From Treponema sp. (GTDB lineage Bacteria > Spirochaetota > Spirochaetia > Treponematales > Treponemataceae), in contig JAHAZJ010000149.1 in the NCBI GenBank assembly GCA_018385315.1, positions 1-64,000 of the forward strand: DNA of 64,000 bases. The letters run 5' to 3'. Below the pieces are notes generated by a model that ran no database searches, was not told the origin of the DNA, and saw only the letters and a program-made list of their open reading frames with translations. The position numbers were made by a program, and so were the translations under genes. Numbering within the stretch: the stretch's first letter is position 1; every line of letters starts with the position of its first letter. Shown here piece by piece: positions 54,300 through 64,000 of the stretch.

Positions 54300-54583
54300 T
54301 GAATTATACAGATATTCTTATTAGCCCTGTTGTTTCAGAAAAAGCAAGCGCATTGAGAGAACAGAATAAATATGTATTTATTGTTCACCCAGATGCAACA
54401 AAAACAGAAATTAAAGCTGCTGTTGCTAGCTTGTTCAATGTAAAAGTAGTTGATTGCACAACAATGAATGTGCTTGGAAAAATGAAACGACTTCGTGGAA
54501 AACCTGGTCGTACATCATCTTATAAGAAAGCTATTGTTCGTATCGCAGAAGGTCAGACAATTTCAGCTTTTGAAGGTGTATAA
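54299..54583 (+). CDS. rplW: 50S ribosomal protein L23
   Basis: 94 aa tunnel-exit protein and docking site for trigger factor and SRP. ISPVVSEKASALREQNKYVF and GKMKRLRGKPGRTSSYKKA are the common parts. One-base overlap with rplD. Confidence 0.96.
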   Translation: MNYTDILISPVVSEKASALREQNKYVFIVHPDATKTEIKAAVASLFNVKVVDCTTMNVLGKMKRLRGKPGRTSSYKKAIVRIAEGQTISAFEGV

Positions 54584-54610
54584 GATCAGTCGAGATTAAG
54601 GGGATAAAAA

Positions 54611-55435
54611 ATGGCTCTTAAAGTATTTAAGCCAATGACACCTGGTACACGTGGACGTGTAGACTTGTGTCGTGATGAACTGACAACTGATAGACCCGAG
54701 AAAACATTAGTGTCAGGTAAAAAGTCACATGGTGGACGTGGTGCTGGCGGACGTATTTCTGTACGTCATCAGGGTGGCGGACACAAAAAACTTTATCGTG
54801 ATATAGATTTTAAACGTAATAAGCACGGAATTCCTGGAACAGTAAAAACAATTGAATACGATCCAAACAGAAGTGCTAACATTGCTTTAGTATTCTATGC
54901 CGATGGTGACAAAAGATATATTATTGCACCAAAAGGTTTGCAGGTAGGACAGAAAATCATGTCTGGTGAAAATGCAACTCCTACAGTAGGAAATGCACTT
55001 CCATTAAACAAGATTCCTGTTGGTTTCACAATTCACAATATTGAATTAACACTTGGTCAGGGTGGACAGCTTGTTCGTTCTGCTGGTGCTAGTGCAATGA
55101 TTGCTGGTACAGAAGGTGATTACGTAATCGTTAGACTTCCTTCTAGTGAAATGCGCAAAATCAATGGTAAATGTTATGCAACAATTGGTGTTGTTGGTAA
55201 CGAAGAACATATGAATGTTAAACTTGGTAAAGCTGGTCACAGACGCTGGATGGGTGTTCGCCCTACAGTTCGTGGTATGGCTATGAACCCAGTTGATCAC
55301 CCACTTGGTGGTGGTGAAGGTGCTGGTAAAGGTCGCAATCCTGTTACTCCTTGGGGACAGCCTTGTAAAGGTTACCAGACTCGTAATAAGAGAAAGACTT
55401 CTAGCAATTTTATTGTTAGCCGTCGTAAGAAATAG
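54611..55435 (+). CDS. rplB: 50S ribosomal protein L2
   Basis: 274 aa, needed for subunit joining. GRNNSGRIT.R-type region appears as [20 protein letters not shown], and the C-terminal loop [10 protein letters not shown] carries the conserved His of the peptidyl-transferase region. Ends in basic [15 protein letters not shown]. Confidence 0.97.
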   Translation: MALKVFKPMTPGTRGRVDLCRDELTTDRPEKTLVSGKKSHGGRGAGGRISVRHQGGGHKKLYRDIDFKRNKHGIPGTVKTIEYDPNRSANIALVFYADGDKRYIIAPKGLQVGQKIMSGENATPTVGNALPLNKIPVGFTIHNIELTLGQGGQLVRSAGASAMIAGTEGDYVIVRLPSSEMRKINGKCYATIGVVGNEEHMNVKLGKAGHRRWMGVRPTVRGMAMNPVDHPLGGGEGAGKGRNPVTPWGQPCKGYQTRNKRKTSSNFIVSRRKK

Positions 55436-55452
55436 TCGCAGAGGAGATAATC

Positions 55453-55731
55453 GTGTCAAGATCTGTTAAAAAAGGACCATTCGTAGAGAAATCTCTTTAC
55501 AAAAAGGTTCAGTTAATGAATAAAGAAGCAGACAAGAAAATGATTAAAACATATTCTCGCTGCTCAACAATCATCCCAGAAATGGTTGGAAATACTATTT
55601 CTGTTTATAATGGTAAATCATGGATTCCTGTATATGTTACAGAAAACTTGGTAGGTCATAAGCTTGGTGAATTTGCACCAACTCGTACTTATCATGGCCA
55701 TGGTGGTTCAGATAAAACTGCTAAGAAATAA
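55453..55731 (+). CDS. rpsS: 30S ribosomal protein S19
   Basis: 92 aa. GTG start with GAGGAG upstream. [19 protein letters not shown] and [17 protein letters not shown] are typical; it contacts the 16S head with S13, which is encoded near the window end. Confidence 0.97.
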   Translation: MSRSVKKGPFVEKSLYKKVQLMNKEADKKMIKTYSRCSTIIPEMVGNTISVYNGKSWIPVYVTENLVGHKLGEFAPTRTYHGHGGSDKTAKK

Positions 55732-55746
55732 GGGTAGAGGTATATA

Positions 55747-56103
55747 ATGAAAGTTGAAAAAGGTTATGTAGCCACTACAAAGTTCCTTATTGCATCACCA
55801 ACAAAGGTTCGTCCAGTTGCTAATGTAATTAAACAGAAGTCTTATTCAGAAGCTATGGCTATTCTTGCAAATATGCCACAGAAAGGTGCTACATTGATCA
55901 GTGCAACATTAAAATCTGCAGCTGCTAACGCACTTAATCTGAATTCTAAATTAGATGAAGATATGCTTTACGTTAAAGAAATCAGAGTTGATGAAGGTCC
56001 AAGATTGAGAAGAATCTGGTGCCGTGCTCGTGGTCGTGCAGATCAGCTTTTAAAACGTATGTGTCATATTACCGTCATCGTTGACGAGAAGGCGGGGGAA
56101 TAA
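55747..56103 (+). CDS. rplV: 50S ribosomal protein L22
   Basis: 118 aa tunnel protein. The beta-hairpin that lines the exit tunnel ends [20 protein letters not shown]-like ([18 protein letters not shown]), with Trp in a place where many species have Lys or Phe. Ends one base before the rpsC GTG. Confidence 0.95.
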   Translation: MKVEKGYVATTKFLIASPTKVRPVANVIKQKSYSEAMAILANMPQKGATLISATLKSAAANALNLNSKLDEDMLYVKEIRVDEGPRLRRIWCRARGRADQLLKRMCHITVIVDEKAGE

Positions 56104-56104
56104 A

Positions 56105-56848
56105 GTGGGTCAGAAAGTTAATCCTATTGGTTTACGCTTAGGTGTAAACAAAACATGGCAGTCACGTTGGTATGCAGATCCACGTGAATATGCAGATTTA
56201 GTTCTTGAAGATTTGAAAATCAGAAAGTTGGTTTCAGAACTTCCTGAATGTAAAAATGCTGACATAGCTGAAATTGAAATTGTACGTCATCCACAGCGCG
56301 TTACAATCGTAATTCATACAGCTCGTCCAGGTGTAATTATTGGTGTAAAAGGTGCTTCAATCGAAAAGATTAGTGCTGATATCCAGAAAGAACTTACTAA
56401 AAAAGTTCAGATTAAGATCAAAGAAATCAAACGTGCAGATGTAAATGCTACTTTGATTGCACAGAATATTGGTCGCCAGCTTACTGGTCGTGGTTCATTC
56501 CGTAAGGCTATGAAACAGGCTGTTAGCAATGCTATGAGAGCAGGTGCACAGGGTGTTAAAGTTCGTCTTAGTGGTCGTCTTGGTGGAGCAGATATGTCTC
56601 GTACTGAAGAACACAAAGAAGGACGTGTACCACTTCATACTCTCCGTGCTGATATCGACTATGGTACATATGCAGCTCTTACTACATATGGAAAAATCGG
56701 TATTAAAGTATGGGTATACAATGGTATGAACTATGGTATCGATCATAATGAAGATGCTGGTCAGCTCGTAAAGAAACCAAGACGTCCTGCACGTCAGGCT
56801 TCTGAAAAGACTGATGGTGCTGAACCTGCTAAAAAGGCAAGGAGTTAG
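56105..56848 (+). CDS. rpsC: 30S ribosomal protein S3
   Basis: 247 aa. GTG start at 56105 gives [18 protein letters not shown], the standard N-terminus; GGGGGAA lies before it. KH domain with [15 protein letters not shown]. The C-terminal tail [25 protein letters not shown] is longer and more basic than in Escherichia coli. Confidence 0.96.
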   Translation: MGQKVNPIGLRLGVNKTWQSRWYADPREYADLVLEDLKIRKLVSELPECKNADIAEIEIVRHPQRVTIVIHTARPGVIIGVKGASIEKISADIQKELTKKVQIKIKEIKRADVNATLIAQNIGRQLTGRGSFRKAMKQAVSNAMRAGAQGVKVRLSGRLGGADMSRTEEHKEGRVPLHTLRADIDYGTYAALTTYGKIGIKVWVYNGMNYGIDHNEDAGQLVKKPRRPARQASEKTDGAEPAKKARS

Positions 56849-56851
56849 TAT

Positions 56852-57271
56852 ATGCCATTAAGTCCAAAAAGAGTAATTCACCGTAAGGTACAGCGTGGTC
56901 GCGAAAAAGGTTTCGCAACTCGTGATAATAACATCGATTTTGGTGACATCGCTTTAGTAGCAATGGAACCAACTTGGTTGGATGCAAGAGTAATTGAAGC
57001 AGCCCGTGTTGCTATCAACCGTAAGCTTGAAAGAAAGGGAAATGTATGGATTCGTATCTTCCCTGATAAACCAATTACTAAAAAACCAGCTGAAGTTCGT
57101 ATGGGTAAGGGTAAAGGTGCTCCAGATCATTGGGCAGCTGTTATCAAACCTGGTATGATTTTGTTCGAAATTGGTGGAGTTGATCTTAAAGTTGCAGCAA
57201 GAGCTCTTGAGCTTGCTGGTGATAAACTTCCAGTTCTTACAAAAATTGTTTATAAGCCAACACGCGACTAG
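56852..57271 (+). CDS. rplP: 50S ribosomal protein L16
   Basis: 139 aa, at the A-site tRNA elbow. MPLSPKRVIHRKVQRGR, a region with VIEAARVAINRKLERKGNVW, and KPAEVRMGKGKGAPDHWAAV are family signatures. Gap to rpsC is 3 bp. Confidence 0.97.
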   Translation: MPLSPKRVIHRKVQRGREKGFATRDNNIDFGDIALVAMEPTWLDARVIEAARVAINRKLERKGNVWIRIFPDKPITKKPAEVRMGKGKGAPDHWAAVIKPGMILFEIGGVDLKVAARALELAGDKLPVLTKIVYKPTRD

Positions 57272-57282
57272 GAGGAAATAAG

Positions 57283-57489
57283 ATGGCTGATTCAAAGAAA
57301 AAGAATGACAAAGAACTGTCTTATAAAGAACTCGTAGCTAAACGTGACGAGCTTAAGAAAGAATACATGGATCTCCGTTTCAAAATGGTTGTGTCACATG
57401 TAGATAATCCAATGCAGAAACGTACAATGCGTCGCGAAATCGCTCGCTTGAATACGTTCATTCAGCAGAAAGCTGAAGATAATAAGTAG
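57283..57489 (+). CDS. rpmC: 50S ribosomal protein L29
   Basis: 68 aa two-helix protein. SYKELVAKRDELKKEYMDLR and NPMQKRTMRREIARLNTFI fit. AGGAGG before the ATG. Confidence 0.94.
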   Translation: MADSKKKNDKELSYKELVAKRDELKKEYMDLRFKMVVSHVDNPMQKRTMRREIARLNTFIQQKAEDNK

Positions 57490-57499
57490 GAGCTGAACC

Positions 57500-57775
57500 G
57501 TGGAAGAGAAAACTGTTCAGACTGTAAAGACATCAAAACGTTCATTTGTTGGTATCGTAAGCAGCGAAAAAATGGATAAAACTATTGTAGTAACTATCGA
57601 AACAAAAAAGATGGACCGTCTTTACAAGAAATATGTTACTAGAACAAAGAAGTGCATGGCTCATGACGAAAACAATGATGCTCATGTTGGTGACACAGTT
57701 CGTATTGTTGAATGCAGACCATTAAGCAAAAATAAATGCTGGCGTCTTGCTGAAATTATCGAACGTGCTAAATAA
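57500..57775 (+). CDS. rpsQ: 30S ribosomal protein S17
   Basis: 91 aa. GTG start with AGGAG upstream. [20 protein letters not shown] and [19 protein letters not shown] are the OB-fold signatures. About ten extra residues precede the usual N-terminus. Confidence 0.95.
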   Translation: MEEKTVQTVKTSKRSFVGIVSSEKMDKTIVVTIETKKMDRLYKKYVTRTKKCMAHDENNDAHVGDTVRIVECRPLSKNKCWRLAEIIERAK

Positions 57776-57793
57776 GCGAGGAGTTGAAGTAAT

Positions 57794-58162
57794 ATGATTC
57801 AGATGCAATCTTGTATGACAGTTGCTGATAACTCCGGAGCAAAAATCGCTCAGTGTATTAAAGTTATCGGTGGTTCACATCGCAGATACGCAGGTATCGG
57901 TGATATCGTAGTAGTAGCAATTAAGGATGCAATTCCTACATCTACTATTAAAAAGGGTACTATCGAAAAGGCTGTAATTGTACGCCAAGCTAAGGAATAT
58001 CGTCGTCCAGATGGAACTTATATTCGTTTTGATGATAACGCTTGTGTTATTGTTGATGATAGCAAGAATCCAAAAGGAAAACGTATATTTGGACCTGTAG
58101 CACGTGAGCTTCGTGATATGGACTTTATGAAGATCATATCTTTGGCTCCGGAAGTTCTTTAA
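57794..58162 (+). CDS. rplN: 50S ribosomal protein L14
   Basis: 122 aa. [20 protein letters not shown] and [20 protein letters not shown] are typical; ends [18 protein letters not shown]. Very high conservation. Confidence 0.97.
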   Translation: MIQMQSCMTVADNSGAKIAQCIKVIGGSHRRYAGIGDIVVVAIKDAIPTSTIKKGTIEKAVIVRQAKEYRRPDGTYIRFDDNACVIVDDSKNPKGKRIFGPVARELRDMDFMKIISLAPEVL

Positions 58163-58173
58163 GGAGTAATGAA

Positions 58174-58488
58174 ATGTTAAAAAAATCAAAAATCCGCAAG
58201 AACGATACAGTACAGGTACTTGCTGGTAAAGATAAAGGAAAACGCGGAACTGTAGTTAGTGTAATCCTTAAGAAAGATGCAGTTATAGTATCTGGTGTAA
58301 ACATTGTTAAAAAAGCAATGAAGAAGAAGAGTCAGCAGGACCAGGGCGGTATCGCTGAGGTTGAAGCTCCTCTTAATATTTCAAATGTAGCAATCGTATG
58401 TAAAAAATGCGGTCCTACAAAAATTGGTTATAAAATCGACGGCGATAAAAAAGTTCGCGTATGTCGTAAATGTGGAGATGTTCTGTAA
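58174..58488 (+). CDS. rplX: 50S ribosomal protein L24
   Basis: 104 aa. KOW motif in [21 protein letters not shown]-terminal CKKCG...CRKCG pair ([21 protein letters not shown]) indicates zinc binding. One-base overlap with rplE. Confidence 0.95.
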   Translation: MLKKSKIRKNDTVQVLAGKDKGKRGTVVSVILKKDAVIVSGVNIVKKAMKKKSQQDQGGIAEVEAPLNISNVAIVCKKCGPTKIGYKIDGDKKVRVCRKCGDVL

Positions 58489-59039
58489 TGGCAAATTACG
58501 TACCTCGGCTTAAGAAAGTCTATAAAGACGAAATCGCACCAGCTCTTACAAAAGAGTTCAACTACACAACTCCAATGCAGGTTCCTGCAATTAAGAAGAT
58601 TGTTGTAAGTATGGGTGTTGGTGAAGCTCTCACAAATAAGAAACTCCTTGATGCCGCAGTAGCTGACTTAACTCAGATCACAGGTCAGAAGGCTGTTAAA
58701 ACAAAGGCTAAAAAGAGTATTGCTAACTTCAAGTTACGTGAGGGCAATGAAGTGGGTGCAATGGTAACATTGCGCGGAGATATCATGTATGAATTCCTTG
58801 ATCGTCTCATCAATGTTGCTTTCCCACGTATTAAGGATTTCCGCGGAATCAAAGCAACAGGTTTTGATGGTCATGGAAATTTCTCAGTTGGTATTACTGA
58901 ACAGTTGATTTTCCCAGAAATCGATTTTGATAAAGTTGTTAAAATCGCTGGTATGAACATCACATTCGTAACAAGTGCTAATACAGATGCTGAAGCAAAA
59001 GCACTTCTTACTAAGTTCAATATGCCATTCCGTAAGTAG
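58488..59039 (+). CDS. rplE: 50S ribosomal protein L5
   Basis: 183 aa, binds 5[24 protein letters not shown] at the N-terminus and [20 protein letters not shown] in the middle. The ATG at 58488 uses the A of the rplX stop codon (TAATG), so translation is coupled. Confidence 0.96.
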   Translation: MANYVPRLKKVYKDEIAPALTKEFNYTTPMQVPAIKKIVVSMGVGEALTNKKLLDAAVADLTQITGQKAVKTKAKKSIANFKLREGNEVGAMVTLRGDIMYEFLDRLINVAFPRIKDFRGIKATGFDGHGNFSVGITEQLIFPEIDFDKVVKIAGMNITFVTSANTDAEAKALLTKFNMPFRK

Positions 59040-59047
59040 GTGAAGTT

Positions 59048-59233
59048 ATGGCAAAAAAATCAATGATTATTAAAGCAGCCCGTAAACAGAAGTATTCTAC
59101 AAGAGAATATCATCGTTGTCAGATTTGCGGACGTCCACGTGGATATTTGCGTAAGTTTAAGATGTGTCGTCTTTGCTTCCGTAAATTAGCAAGCGAAGGC
59201 CAGCTTCCTGGCGTTACAAAGTCAAGTTGGTAG
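59048..59233 (+). CDS. rpsN: 30S ribosomal protein S14, zinc-binding (type Z)
   Basis: 61 aa short form with four zinc-binding Cys: C24, C27, C40, C43 in [29 protein letters not shown] is weak; coupling from rplE is likely. L33, L24 and L36 here also carry zinc ligands. Confidence 0.97.
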   Translation: MAKKSMIIKAARKQKYSTREYHRCQICGRPRGYLRKFKMCRLCFRKLASEGQLPGVTKSSW

Positions 59234-59242
59234 GAGATAGAA

Positions 59243-59641
59243 ATGAGTGCATCAGATCCAGTAGCAGATATGCTCACAAAGGTTCGTAATGCGGCTATGG
59301 CCCGCCACGAGAAAGTAGATGTTCCTTCTTCAAAACTTAAGTTAGAAATCGTTAAGATTATGAAAACAGAAGGATATATCAAGAACTTTAAAAAAGTTCA
59401 GGAAGATGGAAAAAATACACTTCGTATTTTCTTGAAGTATGATGAAGAAAACAATTCGGTAATTCATGGTGTTGAAAAAATTTCTACACCAGGACGCCGT
59501 GTTTATTCTGGTTACAAAGATTTACCACGCGTTTATAACGGTTATGGTACAGTCATCGTTTCAACTTCTTCTGGTGTTACAACTGGAAAGAAAGCTTCTG
59601 AAAAGATGGTTGGTGGTGAATTAGTTTGCACAATCTGGTAG
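59243..59641 (+). CDS. rpsH: 30S ribosomal protein S8
   Basis: 132 aa. [20 protein letters not shown] at the start and the C-terminal [20 protein letters not shown], then LVCTIW, bind helix 21 of 16S RNA. In other bacteria it represses the spc operon. Confidence 0.97.
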   Translation: MSASDPVADMLTKVRNAAMARHEKVDVPSSKLKLEIVKIMKTEGYIKNFKKVQEDGKNTLRIFLKYDEENNSVIHGVEKISTPGRRVYSGYKDLPRVYNGYGTVIVSTSSGVTTGKKASEKMVGGELVCTIW

Positions 59642-59656
59642 TAGGAGGCAGAAAGG

Positions 59657-60196
59657 ATGTCTAAAGTAGGTAAACTTCCTGTTGCTATTCCAGCAGGTGT
59701 AACAATCAGTGTTGCTGATGGTGTAATTACTGTAAAAGGTCCTAAAGGTGAACTTAAACAGGCTTACAGCAGTGATATTGAAATTAAAGTAGAAGGAACA
59801 GAAGCAGTTCTTACAACTAAAAACAATGCTAAACAGACAAATGCATATCATGGTCTTTACAGAGCTCTTATTGCTAACATGGTAAAAGGTGTTTCAGAAG
59901 GCTTTACAAAGACTTTGGTTATTACAGGTGTAGGTTATCGTGCAGAAGTTAAAGGTAAAGAACTTGTAATGAACCTTGGTTATTCAAGTGACTATATTGC
60001 TATCATTCCAGAAGGTTTAACTGTAGCAACAACTCCAGATGGAAAAGTTACAATTACTGGTATTGATAAACAGTTGGTTGGTGAATTTAGTTCTCAGATT
60101 CGTAAGTTAAGAAAACCTGAACCTTATAAAGGAAAGGGTATTCGTTATGACAACGAAGTTATCCGACGTAAAGTTGGTAAAACTGGTGTTAAATAA
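59657..60196 (+). CDS. rplF: 50S ribosomal protein L6
   Basis: 179 aa. [15 protein letters not shown] and the C-terminal [20 protein letters not shown] are typical. GGAGG before the ATG. Confidence 0.97.
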   Translation: MSKVGKLPVAIPAGVTISVADGVITVKGPKGELKQAYSSDIEIKVEGTEAVLTTKNNAKQTNAYHGLYRALIANMVKGVSEGFTKTLVITGVGYRAEVKGKELVMNLGYSSDYIAIIPEGLTVATTPDGKVTITGIDKQLVGEFSSQIRKLRKPEPYKGKGIRYDNEVIRRKVGKTGVK

Positions 60197-60207
60197 GGTG
60201 AAGCTAT

Positions 60208-60570
60208 ATGTTTAAGAAAATGAACGACAAAAACAGAAAACGCTTGCACAGAAAAATTCATATCCGTAAGTCAATCTACGGTACTGCTGATCGTCCACGT
60301 ATGACAATTACACGCAGTAACAAGAATCTTTCAGTTCAGGTAATTGATGATGATGAAGGAAAGACTTTAGCTTCAATCTCAACTTTGGAAAAAGAATTTG
60401 CAGCTATAAAACCTAATATTGAAGGTGCTGCAAAACTTGGTGAAGCTTTAGGTGCAAGACTTAAGGACAAGAAAATCGCAAAAGTTGTTTTTGACAGAAA
60501 CGGTTACTTGTACCATGGAGTTGTAAAAGCTTTCGCTGATGGTGCCCGTAAAGCCGGTATCGAATTCTAG
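60208..60570 (+). CDS. rplR: 50S ribosomal protein L18
   Basis: 120 aa 5S-RNA-binding protein. [20 protein letters not shown] with basic N-terminus, and [20 protein letters not shown] near the end. Confidence 0.96.
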   Translation: MFKKMNDKNRKRLHRKIHIRKSIYGTADRPRMTITRSNKNLSVQVIDDDEGKTLASISTLEKEFAAIKPNIEGAAKLGEALGARLKDKKIAKVVFDRNGYLYHGVVKAFADGARKAGIEF

Positions 60571-60578
60571 GAGAAATT

Positions 60579-61094
60579 ATGGAACATCAGAAAAACTTTG
60601 ATAAAGATCCAAAAGAAAAAGAGTTCGTTGAAAAATTAGTTACTCTTAATAGAACAAGTAAGACTGTAAAAGGTGGACGTCGTATGGCTTTCGCTGCTCT
60701 TACTGTTGTTGGTGATCAGAAAGGTCGCGTTGGATATGGTCTTGGTAAAGCTAATGACGTATCTGAAGCAATTAAGAAGAGTATTGATAAAGCAAAGAGA
60801 AATCTTATCACAGTTCCAATGAAAAACGGAACTTTACCACATGAAATCATTGGTAAATATAAGAGTTCAGAAGTATTGTTAAAACCAGCTTGTTCCGGTA
60901 CTGGAATTATCGCTGGTGGTACAGTTCGTGCTATCATGGATGCAGCTGGAGCAACAGATGTTCAGTCTAAATCTTTGGGATCAAGCTCAGCAGTAAATGT
61001 TGTTCGCGCTACTTTTGATGCAATCTCTAAATTGATGGATGCAAAGAAAGTTGCTGCAAACAGAGGTAAAACTCTTGATGAGTTGTGGGGTTAA
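60579..61094 (+). CDS. rpsE: 30S ribosomal protein S5
   Basis: 171 aa, with a double-stranded RNA-binding fold. VKGGRRMAFAALTVVGDQKG is the loop where spectinomycin resistance changes occur in other species; it appears wild type. AGGAG before the ATG. Confidence 0.97.
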   Translation: MEHQKNFDKDPKEKEFVEKLVTLNRTSKTVKGGRRMAFAALTVVGDQKGRVGYGLGKANDVSEAIKKSIDKAKRNLITVPMKNGTLPHEIIGKYKSSEVLLKPACSGTGIIAGGTVRAIMDAAGATDVQSKSLGSSSAVNVVRATFDAISKLMDAKKVAANRGKTLDELWG

Positions 61095-61097
61095 TGT

Positions 61098-61286
61098 ATG
61101 GCTAAAGCAAAACAGTTGAAAGTTACATTAATTAAAAGCGTAATTGGTCAGAAACCAGAAAAAGTAGCTACAGTTCGTAGTTTAGGACTTAAGAAGATTT
61201 CTTCTTCTAATGTTCTTGCTGATAACGAAGCTATTCGTGGTATGGTTGCATCTGTATCTCATTTAGTAAAAGTAGAGGAGATCTAA
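61098..61286 (+). CDS. rpmD: 50S ribosomal protein L30
   Basis: 62 aa. [20 protein letters not shown] and [20 protein letters not shown] are typical of the short bacterial L30. Lies 3 bp after rpsE and 1 bp before rplO. Confidence 0.95.
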   Translation: MAKAKQLKVTLIKSVIGQKPEKVATVRSLGLKKISSSNVLADNEAIRGMVASVSHLVKVEEI

Positions 61287-61287
61287 A

Positions 61288-61767
61288 ATGGCAGAATATA
61301 ATCCAATTCTTAGCGCTCCTTACGGTGCTAATAAACAGCCTAAACGTGTTGGTCGTGGTTCTTCTTCAGGACTTGGTACAACAGCAGGTAAAGGTAATAA
61401 GGGTCAGCAGTCACGATCTGGTGGAAAAACTTACGTTGGTTTTGAAGGTGGTCAGATGCCACTTTATAGACGTATTGCTCACAAAGGTTTCTCAAACTAT
61501 CCTTTCAAGAAAGAATATGTTTGTTTCAACCTTGACGTACTTGAAGCTAAATTCAATGACGGTGAAACAGTAAACAAGGAATCTCTTATTGCTAAGGGTC
61601 TTATTTCTGGCAAAGCAGAAGTTCTTGTAAAAATTCTTGGAAACGGTGACGTTAAAAAGAAGATCAACGTTGTTGTTGATAAGGTTTCTGAATCAGCAAA
61701 AGCTAAAATCGAAAAAGCTGGTGGATCAGTAACAGTAGCTGATGCAGCAGCAAAAAGCGATAAATAG
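61288..61767 (+). CDS. rplO: 50S ribosomal protein L15
   Basis: 159 aa. Glycine-rich N-terminus KRVGRGSSSGLGTTAGKGNK and GGQMPLYRRIAHKGFSN. The C-terminal Ala-rich tail (DAAAKSDK) extends a little beyond the usual end. Confidence 0.96.
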   Translation: MAEYNPILSAPYGANKQPKRVGRGSSSGLGTTAGKGNKGQQSRSGGKTYVGFEGGQMPLYRRIAHKGFSNYPFKKEYVCFNLDVLEAKFNDGETVNKESLIAKGLISGKAEVLVKILGNGDVKKKINVVVDKVSESAKAKIEKAGGSVTVADAAAKSDK

Positions 61768-61782
61768 TTACCGGAGTAGAAC

Positions 61783-63117
61783 ATGGCAAGCAATGCAATT
61801 GTAAATATGTTTAAAGTAAAAGAACTCAGAGGACGTTTGTTCTATACACTTATTGTATTAGCAGTGTTTAGACTTGGAAGTGTTATCACTATTCCAGGTA
61901 TTGATGCAAATGTTCTGCTCCAATACTTTGAAGAACAGGCTGCGCAGAGAAATAATGCCTTTGCCAGCTACATGGACTTCTTTGTAGGTGGTGCATTCTC
62001 TAGATTCTCTATCTTCATGCTCGGTGTAATGCCTTATATCTCGATGCAGATTATTATGCAGCTTGCTGTGATTATTTTCCCATCACTTAAACGTATATCT
62101 CAGGAAGATGGTGGACAAAGAAAGATTGCTTCATACATTCGTTTTGGAACAATCGTTGTTTGTATTATCCAGGCTTGGGGTGTAACTGTTTTAGCAGATA
62201 GTATCCCTGGATGTGTTATTTTTGATAATGCTATTGCTTTCAAGGCTCTAGCAATTGTTACTGTAACAACAGGTTCTATGGTTACTATTTGGCTTGGTGA
62301 TCAGATTACAGCACGTGGTATTGGAAATGGCGTATCAATGATGATTTTTGCCGGAATTGTAGCACGTTTGCCTAGTGCAGTTGCTGAATTAGTTCAGGCT
62401 GTAAAAAACGGTGAACCACAGTTGGTATTTGTCATCCTTGTTTTGATAATGTTTATTGTCATTATCGCTTTGGTAATTTTTGAAGAATCTGGACAGAGAA
62501 AAATCCCTGTTCACTATGCAAAACGTGTTGTTGGAAGAAAAATGTATGGTGGTCAGTCTACTTACATTCCATTTAAGGTTAATCCTTCAAATGTAATTCC
62601 ATTGATTTTTGCTAACTCTCTTCTTACATTACCATTAACACTTGTACAGACATTTTCTAAAGGTGCTAATTCAAAACCTTGGGTTGGAGCATTATCTAGA
62701 ATTTTGCAACCAGCCGGAATTTGGTATAATGTTTTGTTAATTGTTCTTATTATCTTCTTTGCATACTTCTACACTCAGGTAACCCTGAACCCTACTGAAA
62801 TCGCAAAGAACATCCGTGAAAACGGCGGCTCCATTCCGGGTGTGCGTACAGATAAGACAGAAGAATATCTAACAAAAATATTGAATAGACTTATATTACC
62901 AGGTTCATTGTTCCTTGCTTTAATAGCAGTAATTCCAACAGTTATCCAGTATGCTTTTGGATTCCCTCAGTCTGTTGCACAGCTTATGGGTGGAACTTCA
63001 TTAATCATCTTGGTTGGTGTTGATTTGGATACAATGAGTCAGGTTGAAGCACTTCTTAAAATGCATCATCATGAAGGACTTACTAAGAAGGGCAAAATCA
63101 GATCAAGAAGTTTATAA
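61783..63117 (+). CDS. secY: preprotein translocase subunit SecY
   Basis: 444 aa, ten transmembrane segments. Plug region near GVMPYISMQIIMQL, then WLGDQITARGIGNGVSMMIF and cytoplasmic loop C5 with NPTEIAKNIRENGGSIPG. SecE is encoded at 38699. It ends the spc part; adk, map and infA are missing between it and rpmJ. Confidence 0.98.
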   Translation: MASNAIVNMFKVKELRGRLFYTLIVLAVFRLGSVITIPGIDANVLLQYFEEQAAQRNNAFASYMDFFVGGAFSRFSIFMLGVMPYISMQIIMQLAVIIFPSLKRISQEDGGQRKIASYIRFGTIVVCIIQAWGVTVLADSIPGCVIFDNAIAFKALAIVTVTTGSMVTIWLGDQITARGIGNGVSMMIFAGIVARLPSAVAELVQAVKNGEPQLVFVILVLIMFIVIIALVIFEESGQRKIPVHYAKRVVGRKMYGGQSTYIPFKVNPSNVIPLIFANSLLTLPLTLVQTFSKGANSKPWVGALSRILQPAGIWYNVLLIVLIIFFAYFYTQVTLNPTEIAKNIRENGGSIPGVRTDKTEEYLTKILNRLILPGSLFLALIAVIPTVIQYAFGFPQSVAQLMGGTSLIILVGVDLDTMSQVEALLKMHHHEGLTKKGKIRSRSL

Positions 63118-63157
63118 AAATTTTTTGATTAACCAGTAGAAAAGAACTGGGAATATG

Positions 63158-63214
63158 TGATATATTATCTCTTACCGAATTGCTCTCATTGCGAGGTGCT
63201 AAAGATTCGGTAAG
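63158..63214 (+). promoter_or_regulatory. extended -10 promoter and hairpin before rpmJ
   Basis: TGATATATT (63158-63166) is an extended -10. It is followed by a perfect 10-bp stem, CTTACCGAAT (63171-63180) with ATTCGGTAAG (63205-63214). The alpha-type genes rpmJ-rpsM-rpsK may therefore have their own promoter and an S4-type feedback leader. Confidence 0.45.
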
Positions 63215-63237
63215 AATATTCTCATGGGGGCTTTTAT

Positions 63238-63351
63238 ATGAAAGTACGAACCAGTGTAAAACCTATCTGTGATAAATGTAAGGTTATTAAACGTAATGGT
63301 ATTATCCGTATCATTTGTACAAACCCAAAACATAAACAGAGACAGGGCTAA
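63238..63351 (+). CDS. rpmJ: 50S ribosomal protein L36
   Basis: 37 aa, below many callers' limits. [20 protein letters not shown] with zinc ligands C11, C14, C27 and H32 ([11 protein letters not shown]). GGGGG lies before the ATG. Confidence 0.96.
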   Translation: MKVRTSVKPICDKCKVIKRNGIIRIICTNPKHKQRQG

Positions 63352-63368
63352 GGCTTAAGGAGAAACAG

Positions 63369-63737
63369 ATGGCTCGAATTGCGGGAGTTGATATCCCAAA
63401 TAAACATGTTGATACCGCATTAACTTATATTTACGGTATTGGTCGTTCATCGGCTTTGAAAATTTGCGAAGAAGCAAAGATTGATCCACAGGCAATGATT
63501 AATGACATTTCTCAGGATGATCTTAATAAAATTCGTGAAATTCTTGATAGAGATTATAAGGTAGAAGGACGTCTTCGTTCAGAAATCGGTCTTAATCTTA
63601 AACGCTTGATGGATATTGGTTGCTATCGTGGTCTTCGTCATAAGAGAGGTCTTCCAGTACGTGGACAGAGAACTCGTACTAATGCCCGTACACGTAAGGG
63701 TAAGAAGAAGACTGTTGCTAATAAGAAGAAAGCATAG
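63369..63737 (+). CDS. rpsM: 30S ribosomal protein S13
   Basis: 122 aa. [20 protein letters not shown], then the helix-two-turn-helix with [10 protein letters not shown], and a basic tail [24 protein letters not shown] before the ATG. Confidence 0.97.
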   Translation: MARIAGVDIPNKHVDTALTYIYGIGRSSALKICEEAKIDPQAMINDISQDDLNKIREILDRDYKVEGRLRSEIGLNLKRLMDIGCYRGLRHKRGLPVRGQRTRTNARTRKGKKKTVANKKKA

Positions 63738-63753
63738 GACGGAGGTAAAGTAA

Positions 63754-64000
63754 TTGGCTACCACTAAAAAACGAAAGGAAAAGAAGAGCGTATATGAAGG
63801 TAATGTTTACATTCAGGCTACGTTCAATAATACTATCGTAACTATTACAGACTTGAAGGGTAATGCTTTGTCATGGGCTTCTTCAGGTGGACTTGGATTC
63901 CGCGGAGCAAAGAAATCTACTCCGTTTGCAGCTCAGACTGTTGCAGAAACTGCATTACAGAAGGCAGCAAGTTATGGTTTACGTGAAGTACACGTATATG
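63754..64000 (+). CDS. rpsK: 30S ribosomal protein S11, N-terminal part (runs off the window)
   Basis: 82 codons are present; the gene is cut by the right edge. [20 protein letters not shown] and [20 protein letters not shown] identify S11. Start is TTG with GGAGG eight bases upstream; no ATG or GTG is available before the conserved region. Confidence 0.95.
   Translation, partial: MATTKKRKEKKSVYEGNVYIQATFNNTIVTITDLKGNALSWASSGGLGFRGAKKSTPFAAQTVAETALQKAASYGLREVHVY

Overview
The window looks like the chromosome of a low-GC, saccharolytic Treponema (Spirochaetes), probably a gut or rumen type. The evidence is the gene order tRNA-Thr, rpmG, tRNA-Trp, secE, nusG, rplKAJL, rpoBC; a TmpA/TmpB-like antigen pair; a bacterial XPB helicase; asparagine at the rifampicin-critical RpoB position, as reported for treponemes; HPr kinase/HPr; and enzymes for plant glycans (GH43, GH130). 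Species is not assigned.

Layout. 1-4.6 kb (minus): type I restriction-modification genes hsdR and hsdM, then the start of a DUF1016/YhcG-like nuclease gene. 4.8-6.8 kb (minus): a GH43 glycosidase and a PfkB sugar kinase. 6.9-10.5 kb (plus): a glycerolipid acyltransferase and two separate enzymes for the last two purine steps, with a YesL-like membrane protein between them. 10.5-11.6 kb (minus): a split CHR (chromate-type) transporter. 11.8-16.9 kb (plus): XPB helicase, a helicase-associated partner, a histidine phosphatase and a TsaC-like protein. 16.9-19.6 kb (minus): 4-O-beta-mannosylglucose phosphorylase and an (alpha/alpha)6-barrel glycosidase, flanked on both sides by related short tandem repeats. 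19.9-22.4 kb (minus): metY and a PTS EIIC-like membrane protein. 22.5-32.6 kb (plus): a GldA/GldF/GldG/DUF4340 ABC system, pth, hprK, ptsH, lexA, holA and the tmpAB-like pair, with a PC4-like gene on the minus strand. 32.7-38.1 kb: a Nudix hydrolase, a cytidylate-kinase-like protein, pgsA-like, hsp20, radA, an orphan small RNA and cysE.

38.2-64 kb (plus) is the transcription and translation core: tRNA-Thr, rpmG, tRNA-Trp, secE, nusG, rplK-rplA-rplJ-rplL, rpoB-rpoC, rpsL-rpsG, tuf, and the S10/spc/alpha ribosomal cluster from rpsJ to rpsK, which is cut by the window edge. There is no fusA between rpsG and tuf, and no adk, map or infA between secY and rpmJ.

The most interesting signals are mostly non-coding. 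They are: a full-match sigma-54 promoter before hsp20, with a GC-rich structured island upstream of it; an orphan small RNA with a consensus promoter, a CU-rich linker and an intrinsic terminator; a well-folded tRNA-Thr with C at both U-turn positions (33 and 55); several genes whose -10 box sits 6-11 nt before the start codon with no Shine-Dalgarno, suggesting leaderless mRNAs; and a roughly 450-nt structured tuf leader with mutually exclusive pairings at the ribosome-binding site. I see no CRISPR array, prophage or transposase.
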